DNA of 64,000 bases from Lithospermum erythrorhizon (GCA_019722365.1 JADFUC010000759.1:992001-1056000); one strand, 5' to 3'; shown: positions 24,504 to 38,010, counted from the stretch's first letter. Notes: generated by a model from the sequence alone, not told the origin. Made by a program: numbers and translations.

Positions 24504-25194
24504 AATAAACGTTATGGCTTTTACATTCAAAGCCAGAGGTATAAATTCAATTGCCACATTGAAACGTCTCTTGACATGAATCAGACTAGTAAACGGATTG
24601 GAAAATTTTATCCGTTTTAAGAAGATCTGTCCATCTTGCATGCTGTAATTGGTTGTAACAGAGCATGTAAAAGAGGATCACATTGGGGAAATGACATTTG
24701 GAGAAGATGCAGGTCCTAGAGATTCGAAGAAGAGACTAATCTGAAAGAGTGGAAAGACTGGTGTGGGTGGACTTGCTTTTTATGCTTTCTGCTAATGGGG
24801 ATCATTGAAGCTTGTGTGATCGTGGCGAGACTTCTAGACCATTAGGTACCTTTGTAATAGTTATGATGCTTCTGAATTTGACTACATTCAGATGATAGAA
24901 AATGTAAAACCTAACAACAGTTGAGTTATAATATGATCATCTTGAGACGACAATTGACTTATCCTCCACTATCTGTGGTTCAAACAAACATACACAACCA
25001 AATTACCAAGTTAACAAGATGATGATTAATGCATTTTCAATGTATTTCATAATCACAACTATAAAAACAGTATCATTCCATACCAGATAACAACCATGTT
25101 TCTCTATATAATGATAAATTCATCACGTTGGTCTTTCACATTGCCATACAAACCGATAAATACAAGCACGAAAACAGTCCGATAACCCTGTAAT
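24504..25194. other. AAE19 3' UTR and convergent intergenic gap
   Basis: Non-coding sequence between the convergent AAE19 and LYR-motif genes. Probably the two 3' UTRs. No other feature seen. Confidence 0.5.
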
Positions 25195-25467
25195 TCATTG
25201 AATGTATTTTGGGATTTCCCCTTTCCTCAATAGAGACAACGAGTACTCAGCAACATCCATGAGGTCTTCAATGTTGTGAAGTGATCTTTCCTCGGAAGCC
25301 AACAAGAATGCAGCACGAACCTCGGCTTTCTTGGCAAGTCTTGCAGCTAAGTTGAGTGGCAATGCTGGTGAATTGAGGATCCTCAACACTTGTCTGTACA
25401 AAGAAAGAACTCTTCCTCTGTTTCTTGCTAAGTCCTCAGCTGTTGCCCATATCAACCCTTTTGCCAT
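25195..25467 (-). CDS. LYR-motif protein (mitochondrial Fe-S/complex assembly family)
   Basis: Intronless, 90 residues from ATG 25467 (MAKGLIWATAEDLARNRGRV) to a stop after GEIPKYIQ. The open frame extends four codons upstream, but only through a TTG. The N-terminal helix carries the family signature LYRQVLRIL (LYR at 23-25), and a conserved Phe follows in the next helix (AAFLLASEE). LYR proteins are small three-helix proteins that bind the acyl-carrier protein-NFS1-ISD11 machinery or act as assembly factors or subunits of respiratory complexes. The basic helical N-terminus suits mitochondrial location. Similar to the plant LYR family described as Fe/S cluster biogenesis proteins, but which member is not certain. 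A MITE-like element lies about 70 bp upstream (25535-25788). Confidence 0.85.
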   Translation of the reverse strand: MAKGLIWATAEDLARNRGRVLSLYRQVLRILNSPALPLNLAARLAKKAEVRAAFLLASEERSLHNIEDLMDVAEYSLSLLRKGEIPKYIQ

Positions 25468-25534
25468 TTCTCTCTTCAATTCCCTATTACACAGAAAACT
25501 ACCCTCTATGAGAAATATATAGCTCAGAAAAAGC

Positions 25535-25788
25535 TACTACCTACGTCCATGAAGATCGTCTAGTTTTGAATTTTGATGATTGAGTTTAAAATTTTGAACT
25601 CAATTGTTTTTATATATGTTGTCTAATATTCGTTGAAAAATTTATCAAACCATAGCATTTTTAATGTAATTTACTATTTATATGAAAATTTTGGTTCAAA
25701 TCAAAGTTATGCGTGTCAATCAACTATACAAAGTTTGTAAATCTTTCCATTAAAATCAAACTAGATAATCTTTATAGGATGGAAATAT
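25535..25788. mobile_element. Stowaway-like MITE, degenerate
   Basis: The left end TACTACCTACGTCCATGAAG and its continuation GATCGTCTAGTTTTGA match, with changes, the reverse complement of the right end (ATTTCCATCCTATAAAGATT, then ATCTAGTTTGAT). About 250 bp, AT-rich, no coding. It lies in the likely promoter of the LYR-motif gene. Confidence 0.5.
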
Positions 25789-27052
25789 TCTTTTAGGAAT
25801 TCTATCAAACAGGTTTAGGGTCTCCTTGGAAGCTAGAGGAGACGTAACTTGGCAATCTTTAGCTTATGAGAAATTAAATAAATATACTTTACCAATTAAT
25901 TGAGAAAGCCAATCTGAAGAGAGTATAGCTCAAGCCTCAAAGTGACTCAAACAAAGCAATAATTGACAATACAAGAGAGCCAATTTGGGATGTGATTTTT
26001 CTTTTTGTTTGAATCGGGATGAATGGAGATAGGATGCTAAATTTTAAAAATTAATTTAGTTAATAATAATTGAGATGAATTGAGATGCGATGCTAAAATT
26101 TAAAAAATAATTTAGTTAATAATAGTTGAAGTGGATCGAGTAATGTTGTGAGGTGTTTAGAATATTCTTTTAGTTTAGTTGTCATTATAAATTAATGTGA
26201 AGTATAACTAAGAATATCATTCGTCTTACATCTCACATTCGGGAGAAACAAAAACTGAATGAATATATTTGAATCTTTTAATCTTAATTAACTTAGGTAA
26301 ACACAAAAAATAAAACTTCAAATAAGATGAACTTAAAATTTAATTTTGATCCAACTAATATAGTTTTTATATGTTTAAATTTCAATTGAAATAATTGCAC
26401 TTTTAAAAGCAAAATATTACCCTCAATTCAATTCGGTCCACATAAATCTAAACATACGTATAATATTATAGTTCACCCCAGAGTTTATCTAGCGGGTTCA
26501 CCATTTCGTTAAATGAAGATCGAAATTCGCTCTGTTAGTAATTCAAATCAGTTATGATTCGATACCCCAAATCAAAATTCTTTTGGATTCGTTCCCAAAG
26601 CTCTCATTTAATTCGACAATTTTTTTCACTTTCACTGATTTATACCAAATACTTCCTAACTAATCCGGAGTAAATATATACACTATCTAGAGTCGTTATT
26701 GAACAATTCGTTAAACTTGATTCGAAACACACACGATTTATAATTCGAACCGATTATGTTCATACCTACAAAATCAACCCGGGTTGACTCATATATGTTC
26801 AATTCAACTCGTTAACAATCCTAGCCCGACCAACATAAATAGTCTCTTGAAAGAACACCACGTGGCAGTCTGACATGTGACCCCACAAAGCTGACATGAA
26901 GACAAGAATGGGATCTCCAAAGTACACAAGCAATCATCTGAATCTAAGAACCTCAATCTATCAAGTTTCCATTTCTCAATCCAAGAACCTCATATTAATC
27001 ATTACCATCATCATCATATCTTAAAATATTTCTACAATAAAAAAAAAAAAGC
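25789..27052. other. Divergent intergenic region
   Basis: Between the divergent LYR-motif and EF-hand genes. A direct repeat of AAATTTTAAAAAATAATTTAG-type sequence occurs near 26037-26115. A G-box lies at 26859-26864. Otherwise nothing recognised. Confidence 0.4.
26859..26864. promoter_or_regulatory. G-box / ABRE-like motif upstream of the EF-hand gene
   Basis: CACGTG within CCACGTGGC, about 190 bp upstream of the start codon, matching the ACGTGGC core bound by bZIP and bHLH factors. It hints at stress, ABA or light control. Motif evidence only. Confidence 0.4.
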
Positions 27053-28824
27053 ATGGGACAGATTCTTGATAAAGTCAACGGTAACACACCCTCAATCTAG
27101 TTGTTAGTATTGTGATTTTAGTTAAATTGAGATTGGATTGGATCATGCAATATTATCATAAAATACTCTGTTTCTGTAGGTTAAGTTAATATATTTTGGA
27201 TTTAGTTGACCATGTATTTGATTAAAAAATACCCATCAAACTGTTTTTGAGTGGCATTTTTATATATAGACAGATAATTTATACCAGACAAATAAGAAAA
27301 AAATATAAAAATATAGGGTTGACGAACGGAATAAATTTTAAGAAATTGAATAATTTCTTTAAAAATTAATGGTATAGTGCATAGTGGAAAGATTCTGTAT
27401 TTTGATAGTATGTAGTCCTCCAATTCATTTTAATTGTTTTGGAGTTAAACTATTCACCATGAATAATACTCCGTAGTATTTAATAGGCAGAAAGATAATC
27501 ATTGTTACAAAGTGTTTTATGTGTTTGGATTGAATAAAACTAGAAAGTCCTTGTTTTAATCAGGTGTGGCGACTGGACTATGTTTTTTCATTGATCAAGC
27601 ACCTACAGTATTGAAAATACAAAGATATTTCCTCTGTTTTTCTTGGATAAAATAGAAGTGATTTTTCGGAGTCCATCGAATTGTAATAGTTTCCAGTATA
27701 TCTTTCAGGTAGGGGATGGAGGGAACAACAAATTAGAACGATTACAGACCGAGTATTTGATCGCATCAAGGATGAATCCGGGAGGAGTACTTTGACCTTT
27801 GAAGAGCTTTATATTGCTGTGCTTCTTGTGTACAAGTAAAAAAATGCTCTGCTATTTGGAAGTTTATTATCTTCATTGTTTCCTTAATGTTATTATGACC
27901 ATTATATTCTTTTACTAGTTGGAGAACTTAAGTTTCATTTCTTGTTAATTCTTGATTCATCTGATATCGGTTATGATTGCGTTGAATTGTTTTTTAGTGA
28001 TATTAACAAGCGTTTGCCTGGACCTCACTTTGATCCTCCTTCGAGAGAGCTAGTGAAGGCTGTTTTACAGGTACTTCTATTGCATTGCTGAAATTTTCTG
28101 TTGTAAAACCATCTTTACCTAAAGGATATGTTCTTGGCCATGTGTATGGTGTATTTGTGGTAGTTCTCATGGTGTGTATCTTTTTATAAATTCCCCACTA
28201 CTGTTTCATAGCGTGCTGAGTGCCAATTTGATGATAAGCTCTCTTGGTCTTATTACATTTTCTGTGAACACTCCACAATTGCTTGGTATATTTCCTTTGT
28301 CCTGATAAAGCATATTAGATGCATTTGAGGCCTCATTTATTCTTACGTTCTAATACAAGTCAATGAGGTTAGTTATGCAGAAAGAAGGATTTCATCCCAT
28401 TGAATATCTGGCTTGAGAGACTGGTCTTCAATGCACTCATGCATTAGGAGTCATTTGTATTCTTATACATCCCCCAATGAATGTGTCTCCACGGCCATGA
28501 TCATTTTCTGCTTGTTTAACCTTTACTCCTTATTTATGGTTTCTATTTTTACAGGAATGTGATATGAATCTTGATGGGGAACTGAATCCTGAAGAATTCT
28601 CCAAGTTCATAAAGTCTTTGACCAAAGATACATTCTTTGTTATCAGCCAGGGGTTGCTCATTACATTAGCCGTAGCACCAACTCTCGCTATGCTGACAAA
28701 GAGGACCACCGAGGGCTTTCCAGGCATCGGAAAGGTTGTCGAGAGGGTGCCTACTTCGGTCTACGCTTCCCTTGTGACCCTTGCTGTTGTGATGTTCCAA
28801 AAAGCACAAGAGGCCAAGGCCTAG
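27053..28824 (+). CDS. EF-hand calcium-binding protein with hydrophobic C-terminus
   Basis: Four exons: 27053-27080, 27709-27835, 27998-28070, 28555-28824, giving 165 residues. It begins MGQILDKVNGRGW, so Gly-2 is a possible N-myristoylation site. The middle has FEELYIAVLLVYNDINKRLP, a degenerate EF-like helix pair. One canonical EF loop is seen at 79-90 (DMNLDGELNPEE, acidic residues at 1, 5 and 12). Two hydrophobic segments follow, about 103-122 (FFVISQGLLITLAVAPTLAM) and 144-157 (SVYASLVTLAVVMF). This matches an uncharacterised plant family of calcium-binding EF-hand proteins. Role unknown; a membrane-linked calcium sensor is a reasonable inference. All splice sites are GT-AG. Confidence 0.88.
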
Positions 28825-30699
28825 ACTCTCATCTTTCATATTGATATCAAACAATTATACTTCAACCAAAATGAAATGGACCATGACAGTGTGTTATGTA
28901 AGTAATTTTACTTAGAACATTTGTACCAAAATAAATGTCACACTTTATTTGTTCAATCTGAGACTATGACTGAATTATAATGTTGAACTTCGAAATGTGG
29001 TCCTTACAGAACCCATCTTCTTATAGATCTATAGACTATATATATAAACTATAGTTGCTACAGAGCAACTTGCTAGCTAAGCTCATCCTCTTTGAAGCTC
29101 AAGGTCTCAACTCCCAAGGATCAATTATCTTTGTAATTATAAAATATTAAGGATTAGTTTTTTTTTTTTATTATTTTATTAATTAATTGATTATGTTTAA
29201 TGAACCAAGTCATATTTTAGACCCGATTCATTTCACATAATCACTTAATCAGTTAAAATAATACACAAAAACTAAGCATAAATTGCTCTAATTTTGTGTG
29301 CAATACTCTGTATATATAACCCCCATACTTATAAAAGTGTGATTTGTATTTTTAAGCATTTCATTAATTCTTATATTGCCATATTATAATATTTTCTATT
29401 GGTGGAAAAATATGTTCTAAAACTTTAAAAGATTCACCATGTGATTGATAATTAATAAGTGCTTAAATTTTTCTTTCAAAATTACATAACGCTTTAAATA
29501 CTTATCTTTAATTATCATATGTTCATTATATATCGAAAATCTTGTCGATTATATAAAAATCTTTCAATAATATTAAAGCGGATAAAAGTGTTTGATATAA
29601 TCTACGTTTGATTTTTTAATTTTATCCTTAACAATAAGTAAATTCCATTTTAATGTAATGAATTAGTCTACTCATACTAAATTTTTTTGTATGATAATTA
29701 TTCAATTATAAATTGAAAAATAATTTTTCTAATCCAAAAATTACTATTAAAGAATATATACCTAAATTATTATGTGATATTTTGTATTACATTTCAACAA
29801 TTGAAATAAAAAATTATCAAGTTATGTATCTATCCTCCCTCGTTTCGATAGATTATTAAGGTTTAAATTTTTGATTTTCACCAGTTAAATGTTAAATTCA
29901 AATATTTTTTATTTTACGGTGTATAATATTTGGTAAAATTATCAAATAATAATATTCGATATACTTTAATAATGACATTAAATTTTATTCAAATCAATAT
30001 TATGTTTATTGGTGAAGGGCTAAAGTTTACAGCCGATTTGGAGCATTTAAATCAGCGTAACAATCATTTTAATTTTATTTCAAAATTTAATATATTTGAA
30101 TATTTTATTTCAAAAATTTAATTTTTTATTATAATATATAGAACATGTTAGTTTTATGATTAAAAAAAATATATTTATCTATAAACTATAGATATAATGA
30201 TTAATTAGAGTTGAATTGATATGAAAGGAAATTAAACAAAAATTCAATCTTATTTATTGTCTCCCTCCGTTTTTTAGTTGACGTTTTTAAGCAAAGAAAT
30301 TTGATTTTTTAGTTGTCGTTTTTAGCATAATAAATAGCATTTTTATATTTTAATGTACTTTTAGTACCTTTTTATCTTTAAATTAACAATCCGATGATAT
30401 TGTTTGATTGATTATTAAATTTACATGTTTTCAATGCACTTTTTAACTTCTTTTTCTTTCTTAATTAAGTATGCAGATATGCAAAGCGACAGTAAAAAAA
30501 ATAGATCTTTCAGGAGATAGGATTGTCGCTGAGGAAAGAATTCAAGAGTATTGATTAGTAATTAGTAAACTAAATTAGAGTATATTATCACTGATAATAC
30601 TTATATTAGTTTTAAACATGAAATATAATTAAATGACATTATGGTCTAAAAGGCATGCATGAATATCTATATTGCTGAATAATGGTATTGATTCGAACC

Positions 30700-31990
30700 T
30701 TTTTTGAAGATAACTCTAAATTGTTTAAGCGAACTAATCCGTTTTAGTGAACATGTAAGCAGGTTTATTCTTTAATAAGTTCGGCTTAAAGAGTTGACAG
30801 TCGGGATGTTCGGAGGCTCGAGATGAGTCTAACAAGCGCCAAGCTATTGAGGCTCGTGATCTTTATTATAAGCGTTTGTAAAGGAAACTACACACTTTAG
30901 TACGTATTTTAAGTATGCAAGAGAAATGACTTTTGCGGTTTTTAATGCGGAATAGTTTTAAAATTGATTGTCGGTAGTTTTAATCCTAAGTATGAATTGA
31001 TTCGTTGTTAAGGCTCGTACAAATGAGCGTATGCGTTTGTTTCGAAATTGGCTTAAAGCTTGATCACTTTATGCTGGAAGTGAACCAGCGGACCATCGAA
31101 CCCCATCCCGGAGAGGGTGGTCTCGTCGAGTCCGTGTCGGGGCATCGAGAGGAGTGAGGAGCCTCGATAAGTCCGATGATCGAGACCACAGCCTCTCGAT
31201 AGAATGCGGAGGCGGTTATATCAGATTCTTGTAGTCATCGAGGGCTCGTATTCGAGACCCCACGGTCTCGATGGGGTCTCAATGGTGACGATTTTCAGCA
31301 CATTTTGTACCTTATATAAGTTCCGCCCACATTTTAAAAACCCCTGCGCGCTTTTTGACCCTAGTCTGACTTTAAATTCCTTCAAATTCAAAAGGTAAAA
31401 AGTCAATAACTCTGCATTTAATCTTGTTATCTTTTGTAGAGAGTTTCTAGTTATTGTCTTAATTTGTATTACTCAATCATAAATTGTGTTTAGTGAAATC
31501 CTTGTGTGGTGTAGCATAGGGGTTTGCTATTCATAGTTGGAGTAGTGAAGTGAAATCCCCCAGAGAGGGTATTCTTGAGTTCCTAATCTAGGTAGATTAG
31601 GTGTTGAAATCTTAGCGGGTAGAGCTTGGGTCCTTGGTTGTTGGGTGTTTGATAATGATGCTTGAGAGAAGTTGCTTGTGTAATCAGAGCAATTCTTCAA
31701 GAACTAGTTATCTTTGCCAAAATCCGAGTTGGAAAAGCCGGCGATTAGAGCGATAGGGGAATGAAGCTGGTTAAAATGGAAATGTATCGTCTTTCTATCT
31801 TTGCTCTTTACTTTCGAAGTATTCTTGTTATTTTAACTAATCATAGTTTGTTTGTTTAATTCTTGACTAATCATTCTCGAGCTTGGGTAGTCGGTCTGCT
31901 CAATTAATTTGTATTCTATCGTTTGTTAATTCAGCATTATTAAATTAAAACTAAAGAAAAAGATAATAATTTAATATAAAACCTTATTCG
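30700..31990. other. Possible LTR or TRIM-like retroelement remnant with TCGAG-rich segment
   Basis: Much richer in CpG than its surroundings, with repeated TCGAGG/CTCGAT motifs at 31100-31280, then CCTTATATAAGTTCC (a TATA box) near 31312 and a leader-like stretch. This resembles a retroelement promoter plus leader. No second LTR, target duplication or coding remnant was found, so the call is weak. Confidence 0.3.
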
Positions 31991-32817
31991 CTTTACTCCC
32001 AGGTTATATCTGAAATTTAACATATATGATAGGTATATAATCCACTTTATTGATGAACGTTCGATGCTTTTAAATCAGTAGTATCATTTCCATTGAATGA
32101 CAACTTGTGACTTTTATATTAAAATTGTTATTTATATCAAAATTTTTTTTAGTGTCCATGTCGAGTAATAGAGCTAAATCTTAGGCACTTACATATTGTA
32201 AGCAACTGACTTGCGTAGTTACAGCAGATTGGATCGTCACATAAGTAAGATATTTGATCGTGCGGTTCCTTATAAAACAAAGACATTTAAGACATTTCAT
32301 TCTTTTCATTAACTTCTTTTATATTGCATCACGATGTTTATGAGAATTGATTCTGTCTTGTTGAATTAAGGTGAGAAATACAATTTATACCATTTTATAA
32401 ACACTTAAGCTTACTAAATTCTATAAGCTCATAAATGGGACTCCAAGTAATATTAATTACACATATATTATTGAGGTTTAACTTTTTATTAAAAAAATTA
32501 TTCCAAAGATATAGTTTTTAAAAGAGATAATAATAAATGCTTTATTAATTTGATTTTCAATATAATTCATTTGGAGTATTTCACATTCGAAGAAGGACAT
32601 CTAATGTGTGGCTCTCTTTGGCTATTTTGCGTGGCTAAAATTGAGAGAATTTCATAAAAATATCTTGATATTATTCAGTTTTATGCAAATATTATATTAT
32701 TAGTGTCGATAAATCAATTAAAATATGTTAAAATGAATACATAAAATAAAATTGAATAGTAGAACTATGAATAATTTATACTTCTAATTAATTGAGAAAT
32801 GATATTTTCTAATAATA

Positions 32818-32826
32818 AATAAAATA
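32818..32826. repeat. Left 9-bp target-site duplication of the MULE
   Basis: AATAAAATA, repeated exactly at 42021-42029. Confidence 0.85.
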
Positions 32827-32993
32827 GGGCAAATGACACCAAAAATCACTAACCTTTGCTAATTTTTGAATTTCGATCACCCTATTTTGATAATACATTT
32901 TCTGGATCACTCATGTTTCAGATTCAACTCATTAATGGTCACCCGCGTGTTTTGTGTTTAGCACTTGTTTTGGGCGCTTTAGAACATTTAAGT

Positions 32994-33967
32994 TGTTTGA
33001 AATCCCAGTAAGAATTGGTTAAAATTTATTATGCCAGATTGCGACAATTGTGTAGCAATTCATTTCTGGAATTGGGTTAAATGTGATTATCGAACTTAGT
33101 GTTCAAGCTTAGTAATTGTATATTCTTAGTGTGGAGTTAAATGATAATTTAAGGGTTATGGCCGGTGCTAGATCTTCTTCGTGTCGTTATAATAATAGTA
33201 ATTGGTAAGTATTATTATTATCTGGCTCTTATTATACATTTTAGAAGGTCACAGCATCTGATGGTTGAGTTATATTTCATGTATGCAATTAAAGAGAACT
33301 ATATAATTGAAATGTATTTCTCGATTACAAAGGGATACATTTTATGTAGAATAACTATCGATTGAAATGAATAGAATCGATTAAATAGTTATTTAATTGG
33401 TTCGAGTAATTTTAGTATTTATCGATAACTTGAAAGATTATTGATATTATTGACTTCATTACTCTTTAATTAGCTTAATTAAATAGTTGACTCATTAGCA
33501 ACCATTTAGTGTCTTGAACTAATAGAGTTAGCAGTGTTAATAACGGGTTTAACTTTATCGAATTTGTTTTAGCACTGCTTGTATAAAATTTAGGATTTTT
33601 CGTCATAAGTTTTTTGTAAAAATTTTTCACCAAAAACCTAGTAGCCTTCCCCGGCTTTGGCGAAATTCTCCCCGAATTGCAGTTTTCTAGTTTTGTTAAA
33701 TCGCATTTCTTGGCGTAGATTAGTTCTTGATTGACCATAAGTTATTAGGTAGCAGAGATATGCATGCGATTGATATTACAAAGTGAAGGAAGTCAAATTC
33801 GTTGTGAATTTGGGCGTGTGAATTTTGGTGGAATTTTCCATTTGTATTGTAAGTCCTACTGTTACATATATTTAATTATATGTTTTGTATTGAATAATAT
33901 AAGCTGGGATCCACTGAAACTATGGATTTGTATTTATACTCCCATGTCAGTAGTAATTTTAACTTCG
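32994..33967 (+). repeat. 5' LTR of the copia element
   Basis: About 974 bp. Direct repeat of 40727-41712 with many substitutions and short indels. Shared blocks include AAATGTGATTATCGAACTTAG, TTATAATAATAGTAATTGGT and TTGTATTTATACTC. It begins TG but no longer ends in CA. Confidence 0.85.
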
Positions 33968-34549
33968 GTGGCATCATGTGAGCCAAATTAAAGTTGCTTT
34001 GGTATTTATTTATCTTGTTTTGTGTTTTATAGAGATTTTTTTATTTGATTAATTCTTGTTCATATATTTAATTGATAAATATATGATGAGAATAAATCAC
34101 CATATTCTTGATTATTGATTTACCGTGTATTTACAAGTTTATGATGATGTATTATCATATTTTGTTAACATGGATTTTGTTTCATAAATTAAAAGGACGA
34201 TTTAATTGGTTTTGTTTCAAAACAGTTTGTAAAACGTGTTTGGGGCGTGTAAATTTTTGTAAAATTACAAACTAATTTTTTCTGGAACCCAGATAGCAAG
34301 TAGAAGATCTCCATTAAATTTCATAATTTTTGGATTTTTCTAAGTGCCTCAAAACAATTTGAGATTTACGGGTACATTTAATTAATAATTAAATATGAAA
34401 ATTTATTTTAATGAGCGACGGTGGGATTTGTTCAAGAAAATTATGGAGTTTAACGTGTTCGAAATAAATTTTGAAAAATTTTAAAGCCTCCCAAAACGAT
34501 TCTACAAACGAATTAAATTAAATCCCGAAAACCCGAGTTAAATATGGTA

Positions 34550-34700
34550 TTATTACCATAAATCGACCGACCGACTTCAGCACGACCACGGAAGCGCGTC
34601 CAGTCGGTCGGGGTATTTTAGTACCAAAATGACGGTCGGACGACACAGGCGGAGGCGGTGGAGCCGTAGGCCTCATGGAAGGCGGTCGTCAGGAAGCCCG
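34550..34700. other. GC-rich hairpin-like segment in the copia leader
   Basis: CGACCGACCGACTT near 34566 pairs with AGTCGGTCGG near 34600, in a block strongly richer in CpG than the surrounding AT-rich leader. Possibly a packaging or regulatory structure of the element, or a fragment of another retroelement. Confidence 0.35.
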
Positions 34701-36062
34701 TTATGGCGTGTCTTATTAATTTTGAAAACACAATTAGAATTTATTACATATTTTGATTTCTAAAATTATGGGACTAGTTAAATTTCGGTTTTATTGATTA
34801 TTTGTCATTTAATCAATAATTAATTGTAATTAATTATGTGATGACAATTAATTAATTTCCTTTATATTATATCTTTTTAAATTAATTTAAAAGAGTGATA
34901 TAACGATTATGGTAACAATTTAAGCTCTTAATGTATTTTAGAATATATTTGTGATGAATATTTTCTATAATATGTATACGGTTAATAATTATTGGTAATA
35001 ATTATTAATTGACGTAATAATATGATAATAATTAGTTTATATTAATTAATTTTAATATATTGTAATTACATGGATTAATTAATTTGATAATTCTGAGCTT
35101 GTCACGTTTCGATGCCATTTAAAATATTTATTAAGTTCATTTATGTGATTTAATAAAGTGCCTATATTTTGTAATGGTGATTGGAATGGAGGTATATAGA
35201 TATGGCCATTTATTTATTTTCGGTCTGCGAACCGTTATGTTGTAAATGACTTTCTGAGTCATATTTTCTTGTATTTATTTATTCTTTGTTTTTACCCTTG
35301 GCTTACTTGTTGTCTAAGATGGGTTAGTATATATAATATTGTAACAAGTGAAGATATTGAGAAGATCGTTTCGGTGGTGATCTTGGTGGACTCCCGGACT
35401 GGATCCGAGGAAGTCTGAATGCAAAATTAGGACTTATGTTAGTATTTGATAAATACTTGTAATAGGTTCTAGGGGAGCCATGCTCATTATATCTGCTTGA
35501 ATGTGCGTTACTTGTTTTATTTTCATGTTGCATGTATTGCTTGATTATGTCTTGTATCGTAGGTAAATGAAAACAAAGTAATAATCTCACCAATTAAATT
35601 TAAACAAAGTATCAGCCAATTTTAAAGTTGTGCGATCAAGCTGCATCAGGCGCGCCGTGATGGCGAATTGTTCTGATATTTGCATTTGATATGACAATGG
35701 ATCATGTTGAAGTGATTTCGCTGCGTTGTGGGCTTTCGGATGATCCCGATCAGTAACGCTTTAGTTTAATTGGTATGTAACGGTTTCGGAGATCTGAATG
35801 TTGGGTAGCGTCACATGAGATCTTTGGTAACTGCAAGGGGATTATGTAGTTTTACATAATTGGTTCACTGACTACTATTATAAGCCCCAGTTCAAAATGT
35901 ACTTGAGTGTTGGTTTGAATTTAAGTGTAATAGGTCTTGATCTTAATATATTTAGGTAGTTTAAGAGTATTAGTATTTACTTTACAATTTATTTGTAAGT
36001 GTTTTAGCATGATGATAGTTCTTAGTGCATTTATTTTATTTACTTATTCTTGTAGAATTAAT

Positions 36063-36670
36063 ATGGCTACAGCTATTGCTACTCCTAAGAACTTCGGCTT
36101 ATTCATTGGCTTGAAAGGAATTGCAAGGCATTTGAACATCTTTCGAATTTTGTGAGTGGTCTGAAACTTGAGAATCATTCTCGAAAGAGAGAAGGGGCCC
36201 CGAATAAATCTTCGAAACAATGAGACATGAAACCTAATGATAGTGCCTAAAATTGAAGGGATCCCTGGCGCGATGCGATCTTTGTGGATTGTCCGATGTC
36301 TGCATCTTTGATATGGAACGCCGTTCCAAATTCAATATGAAAGGTGGCGTACTTAAGCATATACGACAGCTTGAGGAATTATTCGAGAAAGGAAGCTAAA
36401 CTTGAGAGATATGACGTATACGTGCTCTGCCGTGGGCGTGGTAGAGCAGACGGACATGACCACTGCATGTCATTAAAATGATTGGCTTGGTCGATCGACT
36501 CGGCATACTGAGCACCGGTGTCTCCAAAGAAGCCCAGGCATGGATACCAATGCAGAGTCTATTTCGACAAATTCTGATTTGTCATGAACTTCAATATGCA
36601 CAAGTTTGAGTTATCTCTAAGCAGGCGTAAGATGATCACAGTCTTTGAGGCGAACACGGAGTAAGACTAA
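36063..36670 (+). pseudogene. copia gag remnant
   Basis: Begins with ATG 36063 (MATAIATPKNFGLF) and soon stops. Near 36570-36625 another frame reads MNFNMHKFELSL, a conserved piece of copia Gag (the UBN2-like region). Several frame changes lie between. Confidence 0.6.
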
Positions 36671-37429
36671 AACTTCTACTCATACGCATTTTGGTGGTCG
36701 AAAACAAGAAAGAAATTCAGAAAGAAGAAGAAGTTTGCAGCGAGACCAAAGGGTTCGGTAATCCCAATTCTTTGGAAAGGGAGGAGCTAGGAAGGATGGC
36801 AGTGGTTATTCGCGAGGAAACACAGGTCAGCTGGAAATGGAGCACCAACGGGGATTCGCGGATGATGAGGAAGAATGGTCTACCGTGATCATTTCGGCCT
36901 ACGGTATGTATGTTATTGAAGTTTGTACAACTTCTAATTCTACTTAAGTGAGTCTTTAGACACCCACAGTTGTAGTTCTACATGTTGTCGTAATATCACG
37001 GGGGCATCGAGTAATTTCGAAAGAGGAAATGGATCTGCGTGTGGGAAATGGCGCGAAGGTTGCGGCCACTTGCGGTAGGATCCATGGTTTTAAATTTTCA
37101 CGGGCATGTTTTAGGCTTATCTCCGGTTTCTTATGTACACACTGATTTGCGGGAATATTATTCTATTTGTTTTGAATAATGATGGTTTTCATTTTCAATA
37201 GATCCCAGATAATTTAGGATCGTTGAGAATGGGGTAGTATTTGGTACCATGCTCCATGAAAATGGTCTATCGTTTTAGAGCGTGATTAATGAGTCCACGT
37301 AACATAAACTTAAAAGCGGAATAAGCCCTAACGACTTAAACTAAACATATTCTTGAGACTAGGTCGTGCCCGAGCAGAATCAAGAAACTCATTTCCGTTG
37401 GAATACTTGAAGGTTCGATTATGAATCAT

Positions 37430-38010
37430 CACGATAAGTGTGAGTCTTTGCCTTACAGGCAAAATGACCAAATCGCTTTCCAGGCAAGTAGAGGGCAAGT
37501 GATTTATTGGGGATCGTCTGTATTTGATGTATGTGGGCCCGATGAACACATCTGAAGGAGGTTATAAGCTTCTTCCATTTACATTTCTTGATGGCCCTAC
37601 GGTGAATGCGGTTTTGTATACGATGAGACACGAGCCACGAGGTCTGAAGAAATTCAAAGGAGTTCCAAAATGAGTACAAAACCAATTGAACAAGACAATA
37701 AAAGGTCTCGGTCGATAGAGGTGGAGAATATTTGAGTCAGATTGATACTAAATGCTTAGAGAGTGTGGTATTGTTTACATAGCTTCGCTCCAGCGGGAGC
37801 CTTGTGGCGTAATAGGCGTGTCAGAAAGGAAAATCAATTTTCTTGACATGGTTCGATACATGATGAAACCTATCGATCTGCGATTGTTTAGGATATCGCA
37901 GCTTAAGCCTTGACACGCCATAGTATCGACCCAATCGGCGTGATAAAACTCCCCGTGAGCGTGGTTTGGGAAGATTCCCAGAGATTGGGTTTCTAAAGAT
38001 TTGGGGCTAT
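37430..38010 (+). pseudogene. copia integrase remnant
   Basis: In pieces: LTGKMTKS (37455-37480, the C-x-GK segment before the integrase core), YLMYVGPMNT near 37520-37550 (from D-x-CGPM), TMRHE and KKFKG with VQNQLNKTIK near 37618-37715, then SERK and LDMVRYMM near 37820-37865. These follow the order of a copia integrase core, with stops and frameshifts. Confidence 0.7.

Larger units (their letters stand above)
28825..32826. other. Intergenic, AT-rich, with MITE-like ends and an LTR-like block
   Basis: The first 150 bp or so are the EF-hand 3' UTR. Single MITE-like ends occur near 29833 (ATCCTCCCTCGTTTCGATAG) and 30262 (CTCCCTCCGTTTTTTAGTTG) without clear partners. A GC-richer block at 30700-31990 is listed separately. 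No coding region supported. Confidence 0.4.
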
